DNA from: Bradyrhizobium sp. WD16
Lineage (GTDB): Bacteria; Pseudomonadota; Alphaproteobacteria; Rhizobiales; Xanthobacteraceae
NCBI RefSeq assembly: GCF_024181725.1
Contig: NZ_CP028908.1
Location: 3,461,501 to 3,525,500 of the forward strand
Reading direction: 5' to 3'
Length of the DNA stretch: 64,000 bases
Below the pieces are notes generated by a model that saw only the letters and a list, made by a program, of their open reading frames with translations, was not told the origin of the DNA and did no database searches. Shown here in pieces: positions 16,671 to 24,352 of the stretch; position 1 is the first letter of the stretch; each line of letters starts with the position of its first letter. A program made the translations under genes and the position numbers.

Positions 16671-17642
16671 CTAATGCAAGCGCGGGGTCAGCAGGAATTT
16701 CGCCCGTTCGGAGGATTTGACCACGATGTCGATGGTCACGCCCTTGCTGTGCAGCGTCAGTGGCACGCCTACGCCGGCCGTACCACGGGCCCAGATATGT
16801 CCATAGAATTCCGCCAGGGAGTTGACCCGCGCATCGCCCACCGCCAGCACCACATCGCCGGTCTTGAGCTGCGCCTGGGCCGCCGGTCCTTTCGAAGCCA
16901 CGCCGGCGATCACCACTTGGTCGTCCATTTCGGTCGCATAGACGCCCAGCCAGGGTCGCGGCGGCCGGTTGGCGCGGCCGAACCGCGTCAGGTCGGGCAG
17001 GATGGGCTTCAAAAGGTCGATCGGCACGCACATGTTGAGGTGTTCGGTCAAGTTCCCTTCGCCCCGTTCGAGCTGCAGGGAGCCGATGCCGATCAGGTCG
17101 CCATTGGCTGAAATGACCCCGGTGCCGCCCCAGTTCGGATGGGCCGGGGCGGTAAAGATCGCTTCGTCGAGAGCGTATTCCCAGTAGCCGGCAAAGGGCT
17201 CTTTGGCGGCTATCCGGGCTGCCAGCGAATGGCTGCGGCCGCCTGCGCCGCCGATCACGACCTGTTGGCCGACGGACGATACGGCTGAGCTGCCAAGCGG
17301 CAGTGCGGGCGCCCCGAGGTGTCCAAGCGCCTGGATCAGACCTAACCCGGTCTCATGGTCATAAGCGAGGGCGTGTCCCTCCACCACGCCGCCGTCGCCA
17401 CGGTGCAGCCACACGGTTTGGGCCTCCGTAATCAGGTAGCCGATCGTCAGGACGAGGCCGTCGTCGATCACGACCCCGTTGCCGGCGCGTTCGGTCCCGA
17501 GGGGCTCTGCGGTGAAGGCATCGTCGGGGATCAGCGCGTGGACGCCGACGATAGCGCTGAGGGTCCGTTCGAGCTCGAAGCTATATTCCTCGGGGCGGGG
17601 CTGCATGGCGAGTGGCAGGCTCCATTCTGCAATCGACGGCAT
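16671..17642 (-). CDS. S1C (DegP-like) protease homologue lacking the catalytic triad, with PDZ domain
   Basis: 323 residues: a trypsin-like domain, then a C-terminal PDZ domain from about residue 228 (PRPWLGVYATEMDDQVVIAG). Aligned by eye to DegP, TNxHV reads TIGYLI (His replaced by Tyr), the xxDLA position reads TGLGLI (Asp replaced by Gly), and GNSGGP reads PNWGGT (Ser replaced by Trp). All three residues are lost while the fold signatures remain, so it probably acts as a binding or scaffold protein. There is no signal peptide. A catalytically complete DegP is encoded at 22729. Confidence 0.8.
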   Translation of the reverse strand: MPSIAEWSLPLAMQPRPEEYSFELERTLSAIVGVHALIPDDAFTAEPLGTERAGNGVVIDDGLVLTIGYLITEAQTVWLHRGDGGVVEGHALAYDHETGLGLIQALGHLGAPALPLGSSAVSSVGQQVVIGGAGGRSHSLAARIAAKEPFAGYWEYALDEAIFTAPAHPNWGGTGVISANGDLIGIGSLQLERGEGNLTEHLNMCVPIDLLKPILPDLTRFGRANRPPRPWLGVYATEMDDQVVIAGVASKGPAAQAQLKTGDVVLAVGDARVNSLAEFYGHIWARGTAGVGVPLTLHSKGVTIDIVVKSSERAKFLLTPRLH

Positions 17643-17971
17643 TCGGCTCTCCTGAGGACGAACTGCTTGCCGGATCCTCGGCTCAAGGTGGGAGTACGGT
17701 TCTGCTCCGTCAAGCGATCAGATTTTTCGCCTCTCAAGGTGGAGGTGGCAAGCCGGCGTGCAGACGGGTTCAGAGCAAGTTCCGGAGCTGGAACAAGGCG
17801 TTGCGCCAAAACCACAGCTGCCGCGAAAGATGGGAGACGCAGGAACGCGCCAAGTTGCTGCGGGTGTCCGGCAGGATTGCCATTTGGCGCGGCTTTGTCG
17901 CCCCGCCTTTTCGGGGCGCTTGTCCACGTCACTGGTTACGCGTCACTCGTTCACGTCACCGGGGAAAGCTC
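17643..17971. other. Intergenic, hairpin and short direct repeat before the porin-like gene
   Basis: The gap between the S1C homologue and the porin-like pseudogene. A hairpin CGCCCCG / CGGGGCG spans 17899-17918. Just downstream, TCCACGTCACTGG and TTCACGTCACCGG form an imperfect direct repeat up to the ribosome binding site. No gene is seen. Confidence 0.5.
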
Positions 17972-18685
17972 ATGAAACGATTGCTGCTCGCGACCGCCTC
18001 GGTTGTCGCTATCGCTTCGGCCGCGAACGCGGCTGATCTGCCTGCTCGCACCTACACCAAGGCGCCTCCGCCGGTCACTCCGCCCGCGGTCCTCTACAAC
18101 TAGACCGGATTCTACATCGGCGGGCATCTCGGGGGTGCCCTCAACGGCAGCAATGATTTCTTCGGCTGCGATGGCCGCTTCCTCGGCGGTGTTCAGGTCG
18201 GCGCCGACTATCAGTTCAACACCAATTGGGTGCTTGGCATCGAAGGCCAGTATTCGCGGACCGATCGCAAGACGACGGCGGTCGATTTTCTGCCTGGCGG
18301 CTTCACGATCTCCGATCGCAACAGCAATCTCGGCTCCGTCACCGGCCGCCTCGGATACACCTGGGGGCCTGCACTGCTCTATGCCAAGGGCGGCGTCGCG
18401 TTTCGCGAAGGCAACCACGTGAATGTCTATGACACTCTGACGGGCCTGCCGGTCGCCTTCAATTCGAGCCGCGACAACACGGGTTGGACGGTCGGCGGCG
18501 GCCTTGAATATCTGCTCACCCGGAACTGGTCGGGCAAGATCGAGTACCAGTATTACAATTTTGGCAATACGGACGTGACCATTCCGGTGGCACCGGCGAC
18601 ACTGGCGCCGGCATCGGTGAGCTGTCGCACCGACGCGCACACCATCAAGACGGGGATCAACTACCGCTTCAACTGGGGCGGTTGA
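17972..18685 (+). pseudogene. Omp25/Omp31-like outer-membrane beta-barrel with an in-frame amber codon
   Basis: The frame encodes a signal peptide (MKRLLLATASVVAIASAANA), the Pro-rich start typical of the family (YTKAPPPVTPP) and eight-stranded-barrel sequence ending YRFNWGG. At 18101-18103 the codon is TAG where the family has the Trp of the YNWTGFYIGG motif (TGG). The rest of the frame is intact to 18685, so a single G-to-A change explains the stop. Unless the amber codon is suppressed, only a 43-residue peptide is made. Confidence 0.88.
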
Positions 18686-18778
18686 TTGCACGGCCGTGCT
18701 GCCGTGTCTCTCGCGCGGGCCCGGCTCTCAGCCGGGCCTGTTGCGTCGAGGACCGCTCCTGGCGCCGTAAACACCGGT

Positions 18779-18794
18779 TGTGAGCCAGATCACA
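18779..18794. promoter_or_regulatory. CRP-type operator TGTGA-N6-TCACA
   Basis: TGTGAGCCAGATCACA is a perfect 16-bp match to the CRP/FNR-superfamily half-site pair. It lies 20 bp left of a pair of palindromic modules. Its centre is about 221 bp from the small gene at 19008, but would be about 60 bp away without the modules. Which regulator binds is unknown. Confidence 0.55.
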
Positions 18795-18814
18795 CCTCAA
18801 TGCCGATCCGCGGC

Positions 18815-18980
18815 CTAGTGTGGCGTCTCGCAATTGCCTATGCCCTTTGCGGCAAGCCCCTGTAGGCAATTGCGAGACATAAGCCACACTAGCTTTTTGA
18901 TTTTGCTAGTGTCCCGATGTCTCCGAATTACCGTGTGAGGGTGAGGCAAACGAAGCGGTAATTCGGAGACGGGACACTAG
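18815..18980. repeat. Composite of palindromic modules B and D joined by a 13-bp linker
   Basis: B at 18815-18892, linker CTTTTTGATTTTG, D at 18906-18980. All four CTAG ends are intact. The same B-linker-D composite occurs at 5552-5717, in reverse orientation at 44148-44312, and at 52043-52207, so it appears to move or be copied as a unit. Confidence 0.9.
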
Positions 18981-19007
18981 ATTGTCTCTGCACCGATGGA
19001 GGCTCTC

Positions 19008-19154
19008 ATGCTGGCCCGACCGGAATGGAATGTGAGCGTGGCGGAGCGCAAGAATGCGGGCCCGAGGCTCTACCTTCTTGCCGTGTTCGTGCTGTTCAGC
19101 TTGTTCGTGCTGGGCGACGTCTACGTGATGTGGACGGTGCTTCGCGCGCTGTAG
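19008..19154 (+). CDS. Small single-pass membrane protein (48 aa)
   Basis: ATG at 19008 is preceded by GGAGG at 8-bp spacing. The protein has a polar N-terminus (LARPEWNVSVAERKNAG) and one membrane helix (LYLLAVFVLFSLFVLGDVYV). The clear ribosome binding site and composition support a real small gene. Its upstream region holds a CRP-type site separated from it by a palindromic repeat pair. Confidence 0.6.
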   Translation: MLARPEWNVSVAERKNAGPRLYLLAVFVLFSLFVLGDVYVMWTVLRAL

Positions 19155-19180
19155 AGCGCTGCGCGGCGATTGCCGGACCG

Positions 19181-21925
19181 TCAGGCCGCAGCGATCCGAT
19201 GGCGCAGCAGAAGCTTGCGGAGAGCCTCCGCAGGCAGCGGTGGGCTGAACAGAAAGCCCTGCATCTCGGTGCAGCCGAGTTCTCGCAGCCGGTCGCGCTG
19301 AATCTCGGTCTCGACTCCCTCGGCCGTGGTGATCATCCGGCGTGAAGCCGCGATGGTCACGACGGCCTGGACGATCGATGACGAACCGTCAGTATCGACG
19401 ATTTCGTTGATGAAGCAGCGATCGATCTTGATCTTGTCGAACGGAAAACTCTGCAGGTAGCTGAGCGAGGAATAGCCCGTCCCGAAGTCGTCGAGAGCGG
19501 TACGGACCCCCAGTGCCCGGAGCTGGTTGAGTGCGTCACGCGCTGCTCCCACGTCGTCGATCAGAACGGCCTCGGTGATTTCGAGTTCGAGACGGTCGGC
19601 GGCCAGACCGGAAGAGCCGAGGGCTGCAGCGACAGACAGGGGCAGGGTTCGGCTGCGGAATTGGACCGGAGAAACATTCACCGCTACCTTGACGCCCTTG
19701 GGCCAGGAGACTGCTTCGGAGCAGGCGGTGGCGAGGACCCAGTCGCCAAGTTGCGCGATCATGCCGGTATCTTCGGCGAGGGGAATGAACTCGCCGGGCG
19801 ATATCGGACCGCGCTGAGGATGCCTCCAGCGCAGCAGGGCTTCGCAACCGGTGACTTCGTCATTACGCAGCGCGACCAGCGGCTGATAGTAGACTTCGAA
19901 ACCGCCCGAGGCGAAGTCGCCGGTGTTTACAAGCTGGCGCAGGTCCTGCTCGAGCTGCTGGCGGAGCCTTATCTTTTCGTCCATGACGGGTTCGAAGAGC
20001 CGGTGCGTACGCCGACCGTCGGATTTGGCTGCATACATCGCGAGATCGGCGTGTTTGAGCAGCTGGTCGAGGTCGGTGCCGTCACCCGGCGCGATAGCGA
20101 TACCGATGCTGGCGTCGGTGGAAATCTGGTGGCCCAGACAATCGCAAGGCCAGCGGATGGCCTCGTGGACGCAGTTGACCAGCGCCACGACATCGCCCCG
20201 GCGGGTGATCCCGGTCTGGACGATGGCGAATTCGTCACCGCCGAGCCGGGCGACGAAGCCATTCTCGCCGACGCTGTTTCTCAGTCGTCCGGCCAGGACT
20301 TTGAGCAATTCGTCTCCCGCCGGATGGCCGAGCGCGTCATTGATGCTCTTGAATTCGTCGACATCGATGTAGAGAACTGCGCATTGTCCGGCAGCCATAT
20401 TCGCGAGCTGAGATTCCAGCCGCTCGCGGAACAGTGTGCGATTGGGCAGGTCGGTGAGCGCGTCGTAATGCGCCAGATGTTCGATCCGGTTCGCGCTTCG
20501 CTTCCGTTCGGTGATGTCCTCCACCGTCGTCACCCAGCCGCCCTCCGCCACTGGCGTGTAGACGAACAGCATCGTCGAGTCGCCGATTTCGATTTCCGAT
20601 TGCCAGCGGATACCGCGGGCAAGGTTGGTCCAGAATTCCCCAAGGTGTTCGTCGATGCTGGACTCGAAACCGCCGCGGGTCTTGCGGTGCATGAGCAATT
20701 CGCGCAGCGTGCAGCCGGGTTTCACCACGTCGTCCGACAGGCCGAACATGTCGAGGTAGCGGTGGTTGCAGACGATCAGTCGTCCGCTCGCGTCGAACAA
20801 CAGAAGTCCATGGCTCATGTTGTTGACAGCCGTATCCAGACGCTGCTTCTCGAGCGCGAGGCGCTGACGGCTGCGTACATGCTGCCGCGAGATATGCCGT
20901 ACGATCAGGTAAAGCATGGCGGAGATGATCAGGGCAGACGAGCCGGCGGCCACGATGAGACTGCGGGTCTGGTGGCGCCAGTCGGCGAGCGCGGCATCGA
21001 CGGTGGTCGTGGCTGCGATCAATAATGGATGGTTAGCGAGATTGATGACGGCGCCGATCCGGCTCTGAGCGTCGATCGGGCTCTTCACCCGAGCGACCCC
21101 GGCGGATCGTCCGGTTCGGGCAGCGAGCCCGAGCAGGGGAGCGCCAGCGAAATTGCGTCCGATCAGGCCCTCTCCCGGCGGATGTCGGGCGGCCATGGTG
21201 CCGTCGCGATGGTACATTACGATCGATGACTTGTCGCCGAGCGTCACCGAGGCAAAGAAGCTTTCAATCTCCGCCGACGTCACCGAGCGGGTGACTACAC
21301 CGAGAAACTCGCCGTTTGACCCGGTGATGCGTCGGGAAAAGATCAGGCTCCAGGAGCCCGTCACCCGGCTTTTCGCGACTTCGACGTCGGTTGGGGACTC
21401 TCCGACGGCTTGCCTGTGCTCTTTGAAATAATTGCGGTCTTCGATACCGAAGCGAGGGACCGGCCACGCGTCGGACGAGTTCACATGCTTGCCGGTAGCA
21501 TCATATACGTTGATGCTGGTGACATCGCCGAAGCCATGAGTCTTGGACTTGAGGAGAGCATGGGTCTCTTCAGAGGCGAGGGCGCGGCGGCGGTCGTCGC
21601 CGTTGCCGCCAAACCCGGAGAGCGCGTCGGCTGCTTGCCTGAGCACGGCCTGGAGATCGTCGAACTGCTGGTCGAAGTGTCGCGACACCAGCAACACGGT
21701 GTTGCTGAGTTCGCGGGCGCTGCTCTGCAAGGCGCGATCGCGAAATTGCGCCACCATTATCGCTGTGCCGATCGCGATCGTGATGATCAGAAGGACGCCG
21801 CAGGCGATGATCCATCGGGTCGGACTGTGCCACGGCGCCGGCATGGGCTTGGCAACCGGCACTCGCAGCGCGATGCCATCTTGCCCTGTGGCAACTCCGC
21901 TCTGCGTACCGTCCCGCTCCGACAT
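19181..21925 (-). CDS. Membrane-bound GGDEF-EAL protein with periplasmic Cache-like sensor and PAS domain
   Basis: 914 residues in order: TM1 at about 38-58; a double-Cache-like periplasmic domain; TM2 at about 322-345; a PAS domain at about 360-475 (MSHGLLLFDASGRLIVCNHR); GGDEF with intact RLGGDEF; EAL with CEALLRWRH and the later DDFGTGYSSL motif. The active-site signatures of both cyclase and phosphodiesterase are present, so it could make or degrade cyclic di-GMP depending on the ligand. No partner gene is adjacent. Confidence 0.92.
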   Translation of the reverse strand: MSERDGTQSGVATGQDGIALRVPVAKPMPAPWHSPTRWIIACGVLLIITIAIGTAIMVAQFRDRALQSSARELSNTVLLVSRHFDQQFDDLQAVLRQAADALSGFGGNGDDRRRALASEETHALLKSKTHGFGDVTSINVYDATGKHVNSSDAWPVPRFGIEDRNYFKEHRQAVGESPTDVEVAKSRVTGSWSLIFSRRITGSNGEFLGVVTRSVTSAEIESFFASVTLGDKSSIVMYHRDGTMAARHPPGEGLIGRNFAGAPLLGLAARTGRSAGVARVKSPIDAQSRIGAVINLANHPLLIAATTTVDAALADWRHQTRSLIVAAGSSALIISAMLYLIVRHISRQHVRSRQRLALEKQRLDTAVNNMSHGLLLFDASGRLIVCNHRYLDMFGLSDDVVKPGCTLRELLMHRKTRGGFESSIDEHLGEFWTNLARGIRWQSEIEIGDSTMLFVYTPVAEGGWVTTVEDITERKRSANRIEHLAHYDALTDLPNRTLFRERLESQLANMAAGQCAVLYIDVDEFKSINDALGHPAGDELLKVLAGRLRNSVGENGFVARLGGDEFAIVQTGITRRGDVVALVNCVHEAIRWPCDCLGHQISTDASIGIAIAPGDGTDLDQLLKHADLAMYAAKSDGRRTHRLFEPVMDEKIRLRQQLEQDLRQLVNTGDFASGGFEVYYQPLVALRNDEVTGCEALLRWRHPQRGPISPGEFIPLAEDTGMIAQLGDWVLATACSEAVSWPKGVKVAVNVSPVQFRSRTLPLSVAAALGSSGLAADRLELEITEAVLIDDVGAARDALNQLRALGVRTALDDFGTGYSSLSYLQSFPFDKIKIDRCFINEIVDTDGSSSIVQAVVTIAASRRMITTAEGVETEIQRDRLRELGCTEMQGFLFSPPLPAEALRKLLLRHRIAAA

Positions 21926-22728
21926 GCTGCCGCCCCTCTCGGGCTTCGAGAAGTAACTCGTACAAATGGAATTTGAGTAAGGATTATCGGTTAGCCGGGA
22001 GTTACCCGCTGCAGCCTGCCATCTGTCGGCAACATTGCTGCGGCGATCCGCATCCCGGGACCATCGAACTGCGCCCGTTGATGTGCTTCAGTGGCGGGAC
22101 TGAAACGGAAACATGGTTGCCGCTTTGTAAAGCCATCCGACCGGCTTTTCGGTCGTTCGATCGGCGGCCGGTTCGAAGGTTATCCCTGATAGCCCGGGAC
22201 GAGGTTGCGCTGAAAGAGGTGGCGCGGGAAGTCGCAGATCTCGGTGGGCGGGGGCGTCGTCGCTCGTGGGCCGGAGCCGGCGCGAGATCTGGATCGGGAC
22301 GCAGCCTCACCGCATCGACAATCTCTATGCGCCGGTCGGCGGGCAACATCGCACTCGCGGTCGCTTCGATGCGGCGTCCGCCGATGAGGCAATCGCCATG
22401 TCCGGCAGCGTGGTGCGGCGCGCGCCGATATTGATCGCGGCTCTTGCCATGGTGATCATGGAGCGGCTGACGAAGCCGAAGCGACCCCGACCGCCGGCAT
22501 CCGCCTGTGTGACGAGGTCCGGAATTTCCTGACCAAACATTAATCCAGCCGCCAGCGCGCGGTAAGGCGGCATGCGCCACGGTGCCGGCCATCAGCCCAT
22601 GCGTGTGCGATGTCGCCACCGACGGGCGATCCCCAAGTCTCACTCACTTGAGCAAGTCTCACGTGAGCAAGTTTCACTGGAGTAAGTCTCGCTTGAACAA
22701 GTCCCGAACTCATCCGGAGAGAGCCCCC
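21926..22728. other. Long intergenic region, possible decayed gene
   Basis: 803 bp between the divergent GGDEF-EAL and degP genes. On minus, 22325-22573 has coding-like composition (LMFGQEIPDLVTQADAGGRG, FGFVSRSMITMARAAINIGA) but neither a recognised family nor good ends; it may be a remnant. The 3' end carries a 15-bp tandem repeat at 22635-22711. A heat-shock or ECF promoter for degP may lie here but could not be assigned by eye. Confidence 0.4.
22635..22711. repeat. Tandem 15-bp repeat, AAGTCTCRCKTGAGC type, upstream of degP
   Basis: Five units begin AAGT: a 19-bp unit at 22635, 15-bp units at 22654, 22669 and 22684, and a 13-bp partial unit at 22699. If the degP frame is read upstream of 22729, the array encodes repeats of S/N-K-S/F-R/H. 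The array ends 18 bp before the degP start, next to its ribosome binding site. Confidence 0.75.
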
Positions 22729-24294
22729 ATGATTGACACCCGTCAAAACGGTAACGAGGAACAAGTGATGGAGCGCCATGAGGGCGGACGGCGCGGACCG
22801 CTGCTGCGCGCGCGAAAAGTGACGCTGATGACCGGCGCTGCCGCCGTGCTCGGCCTTGCAATTGCCGGCGCCGGTCCGGCGCGGTTCGATGTCTTTGCTG
22901 CGCCGGCATACGCGCAGGTCTCGAACGACATGGCTAAGGCGGCACAGCCGGTGGGCTTCGCCGACATCGTGGAGCGCGTGAAGCCCTCGGTCATTTCGGT
23001 CAAAGTCCGGATCGGCCGTGCCGACGATGCCGTGGCGGACGGCTCCCCGGTGGAGCGCTTCTTCCAGCAATTTGGTGACAGTGGTGTGCCCGGCCGGCCG
23101 CCAGGACTGCACGGACCTCGCGGCGGCGGTGGCGTGATGATGGGCCAGGGCTCCGGCTTCTTTATTTCACCGGATGGCTATGCGGTGACAAACAACCACG
23201 TCGTTGAGGGGGCCGACAAAGTCGAGGTCACCACGGGTGATGGCACGACGTATACGGCGAAGGTGATCGGAACCGACAAGCGAACGGACCTCGCGCTGAT
23301 CAAGGTTGAAGGTGGTTCCAACTTTGCCTGTGCCAAATTCTCCGACAGCAAGCCGCGGATCGGAGACTGGGTCCTTGCGGTCGGCAATCCGTTCGGGCTT
23401 GGCGGAACTGTGACTGCGGGTATCGTTTCGGCCAACGGTCGGGATATCGGAAATGGTCCCTATGATAACTTCATCCAGATCGACGCTCCGGTGAACAAGG
23501 GCAATTCCGGCGGTCCGGCGTTCAATATGCTGGGTGACGTCATCGGCGTGAATACTGCGATCTATTCGCCCTCCGGAGGCAGCGTCGGCATCGCCTTCTC
23601 TATTCCGGCGTCCACGGTCAAGACGGTGGTGGCCCAGCTCAAGGATAAGGGTGTCGTGACGCGCGGCTGGATCGGGGTTCAGGTTCAGCCGGTCACTCAG
23701 GAAATCGCAGACAGCATCGGCCTGAAGAAGGCGACCGGTGCCCTGGTTGCCGATCCTCAGACGAACAGCCCCGCGGCAAAGGTCGGGATCGTGGCCGGCG
23801 ACGTGATTACGGCGGTCGACGGCCAATCGATCAAGGATGCGCGTGAGCTTGCACGCACGATCGCCGGCTATGTGCCCGGGAATACGGTCAAGCTCGATCT
23901 CGTCCATAACGGTCAATCCAAGATCGTCGATGTCACGTTGGGCAAGCTGCCGGACCAGCAGCAGGCCAACGCCGATCTCAATGAGGGGGGCGGCGGGAGC
24001 GCCGAACTGCCCCACCTCGGTCTTTCAGTCGCGCCGGCTGCCGAGGTGGCGGGAGCCGGAAAGCGTGGCGTCGTCATCACCGACGTTGACCCGGCTGGTG
24101 TCGCGGCCGACCACGGCATCAAGCGCGGTGACATCATTGTCGACGTCGGCGGCCAAGCCGTGGAGAGCGCTCGGGATCTGCGTCATGCGCTCGACGTGGC
24201 GAAGCACGACAGCAAGAAGAGCGTTCTGATGCGCGTTCGTACTGGTGACGCGTCTCACTTTGTCGCAGTTCCACTGACCACTGGCCAGGGCTGA
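22729..24294 (+). CDS. degP: Periplasmic serine protease/chaperone, DegP/HtrA family
   Basis: 521 residues from ATG 22729, with CGGAGAGAG upstream. The N-terminal export segment (VTLMTGAAAVLGLAIAGAGP) precedes a trypsin-like domain with an intact triad: His in TNNHVVEG, Asp in KRTDLALIK, Ser in NKGNSGGPAF. Two PDZ domains follow (about residues 315-405 and 425-510). It degrades or refolds misfolded envelope proteins. A strong terminator follows directly, with a group II intron behind it. Confidence 0.93.
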   Translation: MIDTRQNGNEEQVMERHEGGRRGPLLRARKVTLMTGAAAVLGLAIAGAGPARFDVFAAPAYAQVSNDMAKAAQPVGFADIVERVKPSVISVKVRIGRADDAVADGSPVERFFQQFGDSGVPGRPPGLHGPRGGGGVMMGQGSGFFISPDGYAVTNNHVVEGADKVEVTTGDGTTYTAKVIGTDKRTDLALIKVEGGSNFACAKFSDSKPRIGDWVLAVGNPFGLGGTVTAGIVSANGRDIGNGPYDNFIQIDAPVNKGNSGGPAFNMLGDVIGVNTAIYSPSGGSVGIAFSIPASTVKTVVAQLKDKGVVTRGWIGVQVQPVTQEIADSIGLKKATGALVADPQTNSPAAKVGIVAGDVITAVDGQSIKDARELARTIAGYVPGNTVKLDLVHNGQSKIVDVTLGKLPDQQQANADLNEGGGGSAELPHLGLSVAPAAEVAGAGKRGVVITDVDPAGVAADHGIKRGDIIVDVGGQAVESARDLRHALDVAKHDSKKSVLMRVRTGDASHFVAVPLTTGQG

Positions 24295-24317
24295 GGCGCC
24301 CGACGAGAAGCATCGAA

Positions 24318-24349
24318 GGCGCGGCTGCCCGGGCGGCCGCGCCTTTTTT
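24318..24349 (+). terminator. Rho-independent terminator of degP
   Basis: Stem GGCGCGGC / GCCGCGCC with a 10-base loop, followed by six T (24344-24349). It lies 24 bp after the degP stop. A group II intron begins 4 bases after the T-run, the site preference known for bacterial class C introns. Confidence 0.9.
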
Positions 24350-24352
24350 CTG

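Noticed and set aside
19661-21025. Long open frame on plus (454 codons)
   Set aside because: It is antisense to the GGDEF-EAL gene, whose domain motifs are complete; the plus frame has no recognisable domain and only mirrors GC-rich codon use.
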